Positions 37,638-47,910 of a stretch of DNA of 64,000 nt are shown here, in pieces. Both the position numbers and the translations under genes were made by a program. How positions within the stretch are numbered: position 1 is the stretch's first letter; the number at the start of each line of letters is the position of its first letter. The stretch is from Symbiodinium natans. Taxonomy: Eukaryota; Sar; Dinophyceae; Suessiales; Symbiodiniaceae. Location: assembly GCA_905221605.1 (NCBI GenBank), contig CAJNDS010001824.1:474048-538047 (forward strand), written 5' to 3'. The notes under the pieces were generated by a model. It was not told the DNA's origin and searched no databases. It saw only the letters and a program-made list of their open reading frames with translations.

Positions 37638-37899
37638 CTGTCCATGTCATGCAGACAGGATAAACCTAGCAAGAAGGCATAACAACACAAATGCGCTAGT
37701 TCCACATCTCAAGACGGATTCTCATGGCTACGACACGACTACCGAACAGGCAGGAAGGCCCGACACTTCGGACTGGAGTTGGGGATGCTGGAGGGCTAGC
37801 GGCTATACTTTTCCGCGGGCTGCTGGTTAGATGCCTCACAGAAACCTAAGAACCGGCACATTGGCTCGCAAGGTACTCCACACTCAGGAGAGCTGCAAC

Positions 37900-39252
37900 C
37901 AAGCCGCTGATTAAGGCGTTGAACGCCACGACATCTGCATGCCAACGGTTGCTTCGCATTTCAGAGAAGAGGAACGAAGCTGTTTGCCAAGCTGAAGCTT
38001 GCTGGCATGCGCTGATGCATGCAGAATATAACCCCAAGTCACATGCACTGCAAAAACCCAGGATGTGCAATGCCCACTGCCATTGAGAGGACGAGGCACA
38101 GGCTTGTATGGCCACAGTACCGGTCATAGCATCTGCTGCGATCTGAGCTGCCCCCATATGTCTGAGGAGTCTGACTGCCTCCTGCCATCGACGCTTCCTT
38201 GTGCACGTGCTGATCAGAGTGTTGAAGCTGATGGCGTCCGCTTTCAACCCGGCATCGCCCATTTGGGAAAACACTTGCAATGCTGCCTCCCATTGCCCGC
38301 TTCTCTCACAGGCTGCGAGGACTGTGTTGTAGCTAACTGCGTTCACTTTGGTACTCTGCCGCTGCAGATGCTGCAAGAACAAAAGGCCTTTTTCCCAAAG
38401 TCCAGCATTTGCAAGGGCGCTGATGGCCGCGTTGAAAGTTCGCAAGTCCGCAGATAAATCTCCATCAAGCCGAGTTAGAGCAATGGCAAGTTCCCAAGCA
38501 CTGCCTGCAGCACATGAGCTGATGGCAGCATTGTAGGTCACCAAGTTCTTCTGGATTTTGTGTAAGTCGCAGGAATCAAAGATGCAAAGAGCACTCTGCC
38601 AACGCGTGGCCCTCTGACACGCACTTATGACTGCTACTGCTGTCCGTGCGTTTCTCCCCATGTTTGTGAATGTAAGCTCCAGGTAACACTGCAGTGCCAA
38701 CTGCCACTGAGCTCCTTTCGAGAGAGCACTTAAGAAAGAATTGTATGTTATTGTATCCGCCTGAAGCTCGGACGTCAGCTCCTGCAGCAACTGCCCCGCC
38801 TGCTGCCACTCCCCAGCAGCTGCACACGCACCAATTGCTGCATTCACCGTCACCAAATTCCTCTGCACCGTGTTGCGATCAACCTCTACCAGAACATGCA
38901 GGGCTTGCTTCCACTGTGCCACTTTGCGCAGGGCGCTAATTACAGCGCTGTACGCATAAAGATTGCCAGGAACCTTCTGTGCCCGCATTAGCTGCAGCAT
39001 AGCACAAGCGCGCTGCCACTGAGAAGACTGAGCACAAGCGTTGATGGCAGCAGCAAAGATATATGCATTGCTTTTTGGGGCGTGCCGCAGGTGCTGCCCA
39101 AGAATTAACAAGGCCATCTGCCATTGTAGCCCCTTTCCACACGCATCTATAGCAGCACTGCATGTGTCGAACGGCATGGGCCGTCGCTGCTGTGCCAAAA
39201 AAACTGCCTGCTGCCAGTGCCGTTTTCTGCCATGCTCCTTGACAGCCTGGGT
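37900..39252 (-). CDS. Pentatricopeptide-repeat (PPR) protein, main exon
   Basis: An open stretch of about 450 codons made of about twelve 33-36-residue PPR units. Each has the pattern T/A-x-x-A-A-I-x-A-C-x-x-x-x-x-W-x-x-A-L-x-L. Examples are TCSAAIDACGKGLQWQMAL, VTVNAAIGACAAAGEWQQAG and VSYNTVLAACERSGQWEAAL. The recurring Trp in helix B is typical of dinoflagellate PPR proteins. PPR tracts bind single-stranded RNA base by base, usually in plastids or mitochondria, for editing, cleavage or stabilisation. The exon opens at a CCCAG acceptor near 39253; no in-frame start Met lies between it and the upstream stop, so a 5' exon (possibly with the targeting peptide) is missing. It continues into the exon at 37637 and perhaps on to the RluA domain. 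Confidence 0.9.
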
Positions 39253-39594
39253 CCAGGGACGTGAAGGTCAACCGGTCGACCCACTACCACCATAACTCAT
39301 GCTAGAACACTGGAACCAATGCTTGTGCAGAGACTGCCGTCAGCTGCGCAGATGACGACGGCCTAAGCTCTGTCGGAACAACTGGTCAGAAACAAGATGA
39401 AGCTACTTCGCCTTGGCTCCGACCGTGGGCGTCAGAGGTTATGCAACCATGTGTTTTCCGTGTTTTCCGACCTCAATCCCCTCCCCACCGCCGGCCCTTG
39501 TAGTTTGACTTCCTGAGTTTCACTCCAAGGATCCCCCACCGGGTCCTTGCAGGAATCTACGCGGGGTCGCGATTCTTTCATGCCTTCATACATA
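39253..39594. other. Upstream of PPR gene; no exon found
   Basis: The first PPR exon should lie on the minus strand here or further right, but no convincing start was found. Confidence 0.25.
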
Positions 39595-39855
39595 CAGTAT
39601 ATATATATATATGTGTTTATTTATTTATTTACTAATTCATATGTATAAGTATATTATGTAATTATGTGTGTGTGGAATCATTGTATGTATTATACACACA
39701 TATATGCGTAGATATCCCAACATCTATATTTCATCGGAAGCAGAAAGACATTCATACTTATCATAGAAATACATATATGAAAACAATATTATATATATAT
39801 ATATGTAGAAAAATATGTATATATATATATATGCATATATGTATATGTATAGTTA
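39595..39855. repeat. AT-rich island with TATA-type microsatellites
   Basis: About 260 bp made mainly of TA, TTTA, TATG and ACATA units, in sharp contrast to the GC-rich surroundings. The small Ile/Tyr/His-rich frames are compositional. Fold-back structures are likely, but no gene is seen. Confidence 0.85.
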
Positions 39856-40782
39856 TGTAGGGTATCTCTGGAACCGAACCTTGCTGGGCTGCTGTCCCGC
39901 CTTTCACACCTTCAACATCTGAACTAAATGTGTTGAATGCCTTGGCCCTGCCCCAAGATCTGCAAAGCCCGTTTTGAGCTTGGCTCATAGTGGGGGGCTT
40001 GGTGGAGACAAAATGGCGGCAGCATGCGGCACCACACTAGCTACTCACCAACCCTAGTCGTCTATGGTCTGTCCCTGTGTGGTCCTGCGCTCATTTCAAC
40101 ATCAACTCACACCCGCTCCCCCGCCGACCCTCAACTCACCGGACGAAAATCGCTGACGTTGACAGCGAAAATCGATCGCAAAGAGACTAGGAAGCCATGA
40201 AAAGTTCTAATCGTAAACCCACTGCATGAGGACGAGGTACTTTGCTTTGCCCGGGCCACGTGAAGAGAGCATGTGCCACCAGAGGCAACAGCCGCCACAA
40301 TCACGATGAGTTCGAAATTCCGTGACATGGCTTGAAGGCACACACGAAGCTAGAACCAAACGTCGCAGCACACAACAAATTGCAGGTCGACGAGCTGACC
40401 TTCGATTCGTGGATGCAGCACAATCAGCACAGACAAAGTTCGGGTGCGCTCACCACGAGGCTCAACAAGTCCACCTTGGCCATCGGTGTCGGAGGACAAA
40501 ATCTGATTTCACGGTGCACCGCACTCTGGGTTCCAACAACACATTCCCTTGCCCACTTCCATGAGGCAGGCACATTTGACCAGAAGTACGTGAAGAAACG
40601 AGCGCCGTTCTTGTAGATCAGCCATATATTCTGACAGACAAATCGCGCAGTGGCTTGCAGTCGGAAGACTCTCTGTGTCATCTTGGCTGCAAGCATAAAT
40701 GGCGAAAAGAATGCTGAAGCCACACGTCAGCACCTCACCAAATCGCGAACACCATTGCACGCGAACTATCTTGAACTACACG

Positions 40783-40881
<99 letters not shown>

Positions 40882-43280
40882 CGTCGTTTGCTACCCGCTT
40901 CGTATGACAACGGCGAGATCAAACCGACTGCCCGGGGGCCCCCAGCCAGGTAGACGAAGCTGCCGCCGAAGTCGTCCGCAGCCATGAGTGCCCTTTGTCA
41001 ACATGTCTGCGAACGGAGAAACAGGATCGAAACCGTTTCCCTGCACAATCAGCGTCCGGCAAAGAGAGCTGCACCGCACGAAAAGGAAAAGCCTGCTACG
41101 GGCGATGGGCAAGCTCAGAGCCTTGTATATGCTTGTTATTCATGCAAACACAACCCTGGCCTCTTGACGAATGAGCACACCACCCGCCGCAGGAAATTCA
41201 AAGAGTATCCTTCCACAATGTGATTGCGCAACTTCACATCCTGAAGTAACAGTTCTAGGGCCCAGTGTCCTGCTGTGAACAAAACTGTTCACATTCGGGT
41301 TGATGGTGTTCAACTCAATCATGAAAGCACCTGGGAGTTGCACTTGGACAGCACAAGGCCTGATAGGACAGCCGTCGCACTTCAAGGCGAAGACGGGTAC
41401 GAAAGTCCAACCACTTCCAGTACTCCAACTCTCGTATCCTCGACAAGGAACCAGTCATTTCTCTGCCAGGGCTGCTTGTTCTTTTAACAACGGCGTTTTC
41501 CTATGGAAGGCCTGGTTTGGGCGTCCATGAGGTTTAGCCCCAAGTCGAGGACGAAACCGTCGCCAGGGTAGACTGCATACCTCCCCATCCAATAGTCTTA
41601 CCTCACTGCTGCTGGTTCCTTGGAGCTTGCGTCGCATCTTGTCTGTTGGGGTGTGCCTGCCGACGAACTCCCGCTGCTCTGTTATGTTGGCACTCTTGAA
41701 CACGTAGTGGTCCTGGCACATCAGCTGGTGTCAATGGGCTCATCAAGACTTCACAAGCCCCGGGCCTTCAAATGTTCAGGCGCCCAGGCCGGTGCCCATG
41801 ACAGACGACTCTGCACCGCATCGGAATAGTCCGCAAAGCAATCCTCAAATGCATCGACTGGCACCTTCATTCTCGATGTGCGCCTAATTCAATGCCTTCC
41901 ATTCGCTCCACACTGTTGCACACTCATCTGAGGCTCTAGCGGTGACTCCAATGTTGTTTAGCTCGTCTAGGATACTACATGCCTGACATGGGCACATGAG
42001 TCTTCAAACCATTCTTGCCAGCATCTGACCATCGAGGCTTTCACAGACAACATCGAAAGAGCTTCACCCCTCCCAACCTGAACATCTTTCGTGGGGGTTC
42101 CTTCGAAGTTTGGAATGCCTAACCCCTACGCCGCTGAACGCGAGGTCCCAGATTACGAACCCGAGGAACCGAGGATGCTTGGCAGAGTGCTTGCAAAGCG
42201 TGCGGTGGGTGAGTAGCATGCTCATCTGGCTTACGATCCGGAAGCACTTGGCCCCCCTTAGATTTCTCTTCTTACATGTACAAGGAGGGGACAGATGGAT
42301 TGGGATGGGGGTCACCCACCTCTGATTCCGTCAGGACTGCAGAGACTGAAAACACAACGCACGAATCTTCGGTCCAAGTATTGGGGGCCATGTCAGGCAT
42401 TGAGGGTGCGCTCCCTCAGATCCTACTAGTAAGGTCCCCTTTGCACATGGCCATCGCACTTACTTGAAGTGCTGAAGAATCTGTGCAAGACTAGTAGCTG
42501 GAGTTCCTTTGCACAAGTCATGCCACACTGGTGCCGCATGAGATTGGCTCACAGATGCATTCAGCCTTACATGTTTGCAGCTGTGGTCAAGCAGAGCGAG
42601 CCTGGCTGTATTGGACACGAACTTGCCGCATACGGATCGTCCCGATGAGCACCGAAGTTTGGGTATCCCCAACCTTGGCAGAACAAACGGACACCCGTCC
42701 CTGGACTGGCTCTTGCGTTCTCAGGGTCGTGACGAAGCGCGGTGTCCAATGCATCGTACCATCCTCTCAGCCAGACGTGCAGAAACACTCCAACCAAACA
42801 CGTTCAGAGCCTTTACAGCCTTTACCGTGAAAAAAAATGTTCCAAAGAAACTTGCGCGGCTCTCCTGTAGTCTAAAGACCGAAGTTGACCTTGTCAGGCC
42901 GGCAGGCTTTCAAACATATCCGGGGAAATTGTTGGAGCGGAGACGGGGCCCCGGGCATAACCACTGAAGGGTATTCGGTGCGGTCAGTGAAAGCCTGAAA
43001 AACAACTCCACGGAGACTCAGCCAGGGATGCACCCAGGTCCGAGCACCAGGCCAAAGGTATGAAATCATCCGTCAGCCAACTCAGGAGAGAAGGGATGTC
43101 CTTGACATCCTGAGAGAGTCGCACATCTCGCTTCGCCACATCCAAAAAGCTTTAGGGTTTAGGGTTGCACTGAGAAAGCGGCGTTCACCTTGCAATGCCT
43201 CGTCGTCGCCTGCACAGGCACAAACGAAACACAGTTCACACATTTCACACCGTGCCCGAGCTCATGCGAGCTCACCTGCA
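39856..43280. other. No gene recognised over 3.4 kb
   Basis: Contains the CA array at 40784-40878 and a two-unit TTTAGGG remnant at 43152-43165. A minus-strand ADMLTKG string at about 41010 recalls the end of copia RNase H but stands alone. Other frames lack recognisable content. Confidence 0.3.
40784..40878 (+). repeat. (CA)47 microsatellite
   Basis: An uninterrupted CA array of about 95 bp. Confidence 0.98.
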
Positions 43281-43531
43281 TGGTGCAACCACCCCAATAG
43301 TCCAGCTGCTGCCTGCGCAGGCACAGCATGTCTCGGTCTGTGCCTGCTGTCTTGCGACAGATGACTTGCAAATCGTGGGGGCCTGCGGCTCGAATACAGA
43401 TCACCGGCTTTCTCTGAAATCAGGTAAGTGGTGAGCACGAACAGGAACAAGGCAAAGAACACGCCCTGCACAGCGCCAGTATCTGCTAACTGCGGGATTT
43501 TTGCCATCTTGGATGCATCTGCAATCTGCAT
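43281..43531 (-). CDS. Small membrane protein, 5' exons
   Basis: Starts at ATG 43531 with MQIADASKMAKIPQLADTG followed by a single hydrophobic helix VQGVFFALFLFVLTTYL. A second stretch reads RAAGPHDLQVICRKTAGTD and RRQQLDYWGGCTMQ, ending at a GTGAGC donor near 43280. An internal TTTCAG could be an acceptor, so one or two exons are possible. One N-terminal signal anchor is the only clear feature. No family recognised. It sits just downstream, same strand, of the two-exon charged protein, about 50 bp from its stop. Confidence 0.42.
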
Positions 43532-43582
43532 GCGAACTGCGAGCTGGGCAGTGGATTAGCCGCTGTTTTCCCGAAGCTGCGA

Positions 43583-44443
43583 TTACTTCTTCTGTTGTCG
43601 CCGCATCTCTGCCATTCGGATTTCACTCTGCTTCTTCGCAATTGAAGCAGCCACTTCGCGGTTCGCTGCGACATCTGGACCATCTGATTCCTTGAAGCGC
43701 TTCTCTGCCATTGAGAAAGCTTTGTCCGCCGTAGTGTGAAATTTCAGCCCTTCGCCCCCTAGCCAATCGGCAGCGGATCCATCCTCATCATCTCCTGCAG
43801 ATGGGGACTATCATTGAAAGTTGTTGCTAGACAACTCTTACGCACGAAAGGACCCTGTACTGTGCACGACGGCTCCTTCGCCTGCCTTCCATATCTGATT
43901 CATGGTGAGGCGCTCATCAGCATCTGGGCCTTGTGCAGATGCAACCTTCTTCTGGCTTTTCTCTTCGTTGGCAGCAAGTGCCTTAGCCGTCTCGGCCTCG
44001 AGTTCTGCTCTGTGTCGCGTCTCGGCAGCGGCCGCCTGCTCAGGCAATTTGGAGCCCCTCAAGCGCTCCCGAAAAGAAGCCAGAGTGCTCTTTGCCTCCT
44101 TCTGTGATAAAGGTACCCTGGTTGCTGAAGCTTCTTTGGTCTCTTCGTCTACCACATCTTCTGGGTCAGGCAACCCCAGGATGCTGGCTTTGCTTGGGCC
44201 CAGCGCTGGCCCTTTGCGCCCTCTCTGCGCTTCTTTCGCATCCTTTTCTGCCTGCCTCTCGGCCTGAAGACGAGCCTTTCGCTCATCCGGGGTCTCTTTG
44301 TAGATGACCGATGCCGAGCCGTCTTCGACCCGACTGCGCTTGTTGGACCCAAGCTTCTCGTCCAAGAGGGGGTCGCGCTTCGAATTCACACCTGACAAAC
44401 GGTGTGACACAATGAAGTCCGGCTGCTTCGTCTTCTTGAACAT
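43583..44443 (-). CDS. Charged two-exon nuclear-like protein (269 aa)
   Basis: Exon 1 (44443-43846) starts with ATG, MFKKTKQPDFIVSHRLSGV. It continues with a long Lys/Arg/Glu/Ala-rich helical part (DERKARLQAERQAEKDAKEA, ASFRERLRGSKLPEQAAA). A 51-bp intron (GTGCGTAAG...CTGCAG) is followed by exon 2 (43794-43583), which reads DEDGSAADWLGGEGLKFHTT and ends AEMRRQQKK with TAA. Joined, the exons give 810 nt in one frame, which supports the model. The acidic-DWL-x-x-x-x-LKF end and the charged middle loosely recall the tail of the spliceosomal protein CWC27, but the cyclophilin domain of that protein is absent. I treat it as unknown, probably nuclear. Confidence 0.65.
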
Positions 44444-44765
44444 TGCATGAAAACGCCTCCGGCACGTCCCGTAATGATTCTGGATGTTCGAGCCAAGTGT
44501 TCCGAGCCACGTGAACAGTGGGCCATACTGGGCCCGTGGGGTTGCGAGCGGTGGCTGGCGGCTTCATGAATGACAGCACCAAACAATAAAAACTAAAGGC
44601 AAGAAAATTCCAAAACATATTCTGGAGAGCCCACCTCGCAAAACATGAGTTTCATGGTCTTGTACTCGAGGGACTTGGTGCGGTAGATATGACCTTAGCT
44701 GTAGGACTGCTGCACACGACCCAAGCCCAATCCCAGCCAGCCTGGCAGCACGTGGCTACGCCGCT

Positions 44766-45030
44766 AAGCTGCATCCATGGCCCCTGCTACTGTCCATATG
44801 TTCCAGATGCTTCCAGAAACGAACATCCTTGGACCACAACTTGAATTCAATGCCATGTCGTTGTGGACACTACTGCAAGGTCCAGACTCCCAAGTGCAAG
44901 TTGCTGTGCCTTTCCTAGCGCAACCCAAGAGCACACAAAAAACAAAAAAACAAACAGCTCCCGCGAAGGGCACGATGGGCACGAGCAGTCCTCTTCCAAT
45001 AACCGATCCAAGAATGAAAGTGGCCCATCC
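44766..45030 (-). CDS. 3' exon of a small membrane protein
   Basis: The minus strand reads LGSVIGRGLLVPIVPFAG then AVCFFVFCVLLGCARKGT, two adjacent hydrophobic segments. A polar Cys-containing part (TCTWESGPCSSVHNDMAL) follows, and it ends WTVAGAMDAA with a stop at 44766. The Cys-rich part could be lumenal or extracellular. An upstream exon is expected; a hydrophobic candidate is near 45400-45300. Family not recognised. Confidence 0.4.
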
Positions 45031-45636
45031 TGAGCAGGGCTGAGATTACAAAAGGTCCCCAAAGCGTGTGCCGCTTGCATCCCGTGCATCCCTTGGCCTC
45101 ATTCGCCATGCTGACACCTCTGGCAAACTCTGGCAAACTGCAAGAAGCGAGCATGTTGCGAAGTGCTTGGGCCACCTTTCGAAAAAGACTGGCGCAGGCC
45201 GTACCATGCAAGCGACTGTGAGACAGTTTCCGGATCCGCTGCCTGCTGTACCATCACTTTGACTTTTTTAGGAACGAGTGGGTTTTCAAACCAAACTGGC
45301 GATTTGCATGGTCACATGTTGCTCTTTGGTCTTCATGAGCCAAATAATCCTGACAGCAAAAAAGCACATGGGATCTACAAGCCCCAACATACTAGCTCTG
45401 CAACTCAGCCAGTAGTTCATGGATGGGCCATACGGGTTTTGAAGCCGGTGCGGAATGTTCGAGGGCACGGCTGTCTTAAGCGTGAATTCTGACATGTAGG
45501 TACACCTATGCAGTACGGGGCCTGTTCAAGCTTGCACCAGGGACTGAGACATACTGAGACCACACACACGTGTCTGGGATCCTCAATTTGAAGCGCACAG
45601 TCGCTTGAGCTTTTGCGTGCAAGCGCGCGCCGGATC

Positions 45637-46758
45637 TCACTGGGAACGGCTGCCGAGCAGCACGACGCCTCCGACAACAACACTGCAAAGGCCAAGGCCA
45701 CTGCAGAGCATCACCGATTCCCTTGCTGCACTGATTGAGTTCTGCTGTTTCGACAGCCAGTCGTCCCGCGAGCCGAACGCGAAGGTGAAAGGCCCGACCT
45801 TCAGGAAGCGAGCAAAATCCAATAGAACTTCGTAGTTCTCTTGACTTTGCCTTACTCCACTCTATGTAAATTATCCACATGACTTTCTCCTCGACACGCC
45901 CCATTCCCACTGGAACCCACAAGCCCGCTTGAGAGGCACTTAATGGCGCTGTTGCTGTTATTCGCAGATCCGACCTGCAAATTGGACCTCACAAATCATC
46001 TAGCATGGGCTGGTAGTCTATATATTCTGACCAGCAACATGAGTGTTCAATTCCCAAATGTGGAAGGCGGGCCCTGCCTTTTGAGAAGACAATAACAACA
46101 CTGAGCCAGACACGGAACAACCAGAGATGTTAACATGAGAAGGACAACGAGACCTGTTTGCAACATGTTCTGACAATTACCAGCAGCCTGATCCAGCCTG
46201 AGCTGGCTGGAGCACTGCCAAGCTTCCTCCACCCCCCTGCATGCCCTGGATGGAGGCCCGATAACGCCACGCCACGTCGCCCAAGGCATGAACCTCCTGG
46301 CCCATGGGCAGAATGCGCTCCCGCGTCTCGAAGCCGAGAACACGAGACGCGGGTCGCGGAGGTCGCTCGGCAGAGCCCACGTTGACATTTACATTCACTC
46401 CTGGCGCATCTTGTGGCAGAAAAGTCCGTGTCTCTGCTTGACACTGCAGGAGCTGATTCACGTTGAACTGACCAAGGTTCAGACAGATTTGGGATGTAGG
46501 AGAAAGTGCTTCAAACCTGGAAGACGATGCGCCAAGCTGGCGGAAGCAAACGCCACTAGGAGCAAGCAGGGTCTTATTTTCAACCTCACGGAAGACAACC
46601 TCGGGAATCCAGTGGCCAGGCTCTCGGCGTCCGGTGTCGACTTCCTTCTTCTGTATCCGACCATCTTCAGCCGTAACTTCTCTGGTTTCGTAGATCTTCT
46701 TGCCCTCTTGCCACTCATACTTCTCCACCTTTTCCAGCTTTCGTCGGTGCACCGCCAT
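45637..46758 (-). CDS. GIDE-domain-like (MUL1/SP1-type) membrane protein, two exons
   Basis: Exon 1 starts at ATG 46758 with RRKLEKVEKYEWQEGKKI. It later has LGQFNVNQLLQCQAETRTF and VLGFETRERILPMGQEVHAL, the E-x-I-L-P-x-G-x-x-x-x-x-L-G-D pattern of GIDE domains. A later exon, about 45840-45637, reads VGPFTFAFGSRDDWLSKQQ followed by a hydrophobic helix (SVMLCSGLGLCSVVVGGVVL) and a stop. That matches the K-G-P-F-x-x-S-x-x-S-x-D-x-L segment plus membrane helix of the MUL1/SP1 ubiquitin ligases of mitochondria and plastids. No RING finger follows, so ligase activity is not shown. The N-terminal block also resembles TMEM43, which is the main alternative. The join between the exons is unresolved. 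Confidence 0.48.
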
Positions 46759-47164
46759 CGCACGAACCCCGTCCTTCAGGGCTTTGTGGCGTAGAGGTTC
46801 AACACACGATCAAACATCAAGTCTCTGTCAAATGGTAAATGCTAACGCCAGCATCTTTACACCGCTACACCAGGAGGCTGGCCCAAAAGTGTTTCTCCAC
46901 ACCTTCCGCGAACATCACTGATTGAGCTCAACTCCTACTTCGTGCCTGGGCTCCGAAATTTTTGATTGCGGACTGCCAAAATTGTCGTCTGCAGCCGGAA
47001 GCCCTAATTATGCTCCAACAAGCCTGGCTCGTCAACGGCTCGTCGGTGTAACTCTCTCCACTAAGCTGTGCGAAGATCTTGCCCTGCCGCTGTGCTTCTG
47101 CACAAGCGGTCTCCACACCTGAAGCTTCAGAAGCTTCAGAAGCTTTTGCAAAAGAGGTGGGACA

Positions 47165-47401
47165 ATGTCTGACCATGCGAAAGAGTACTGCATCCCACAC
47201 ACCCCAAGCATTGGGTTTTTTGAAACTGACGTGTTCTTCGTTTTCAAGCCAAGCGGCTGGTTGTCGCCATCGATCGCAAAAACTCCAAATCCTCGAGCAG
47301 GTCGGAAAATTTCAATTGGTTCCACAAGCCGTCTCCCTAATAACAAGCTCGAAAAGCTTCTAGTCCCATGGCGAATTTTTCAACGGCCCCCCTGTTCCTA
47401 A
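47165..47401 (+). pseudogene. Possible RluA N-terminal fragment
   Basis: The plus frame reads HTPSIGFFETDVFFVFKPSG then WLSPSIAK. The V-x-F-x-x-K-P-S-G-W string is the entry strand of RluA pseudouridine synthases. The catalytic H-R-L-D part does not follow before the frame stops, and the LTR element begins 240 bp downstream. It is a first exon or a broken gene copy. It runs opposite to the gene array on its left. Confidence 0.3.
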
Positions 47402-47635
47402 AGCTCAACCGAAACAAGACAATTGGCCTGTTTCAGCCTTATCTCGCGCTTGTGGAAAAGGAAAGCTGCCGCAGCCAGGATGCCACCTCAAACTTCAAGC
47501 TGATGCCAGCATGGTGAAACACATCGAAACACCTAAACCGAACGTTCATCAATGATCGTTTCTGCTTTGGCCGCTCGTTCTTGCAGGGTCTGGAAAATGC
47601 CATTCACTTCATCCTCACAAACAAACGAGGGCGTT

Positions 47636-47640
47636 CACGG
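47636..47640 (+). repeat. 5-bp target-site duplication, left copy
   Basis: CACGG immediately precedes the left LTR and is repeated at 56262-56266 directly after the right LTR. Confidence 0.85.
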
Positions 47641-47846
47641 TGCGGAGCTGCAGTTGGTATTGTAGAAAGGAGTTGGTGTTGGAAGTTGAAGGGTCAATGT
47701 ACCTGCTGATCTTCATGGCTCAAGACTGGGCCATGCGCCTGGTAGCAAAAAGAAGTTTTGAGTTCCTGTTGTTTGCTGGTTGGTTCAGGGTGAAATTTCT
47801 GGTGACTGTTGGGGTTGGTTTCCTCTCCCTTTCGGTTGCCCCCGTA
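47641..47846 (+). repeat. Left LTR
   Basis: 206 bp. Differs from the right LTR only at 47737 (G here, A at 56152). Starts TG and ends TA in place of the usual CA. Being 5', it should contain the element's promoter, but no canonical TATA box is evident. Confidence 0.93.
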
Positions 47847-47860
47847 GGTTATGAGCCCAA
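47847..47860 (+). promoter_or_regulatory. Primer-binding site resembling half-initiator-tRNA-Met
   Basis: The bases directly after the LTR, GGTTATGAGCCCAA, are complementary to GGGCUCAUAACC, an anticodon arm of initiator-type tRNA-Met. Drosophila copia is known to be primed by the cleaved 5' half of this tRNA, whose 3' end lies in that stem. Here the match starts exactly at the LTR edge. It is not the usual TGG-type site matching a tRNA 3' end. Confidence 0.6.
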
Positions 47861-47910
47861 ATTAGGTTCCCTGCGGTCTGTGTTTCGGCTTTAGGGTGAT
47901 AGTTGAAGCC

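Noticed and set aside
40891-41112. ADMLTKG on the minus strand as a copia RNase H end
   Set aside because: The seven residues are typical, but no RT or RNase H motif precedes them within 2 kb on either strand. Too short to annotate.
47716-47724. TGGCTCAAG inside the LTR, matching the 3' end of the dinoflagellate spliced leader
   Set aside because: Only nine bases match, the preceding leader sequence is absent and the same nine bases occur by chance at 53125. Not evidence of a retroposed trans-spliced mRNA.
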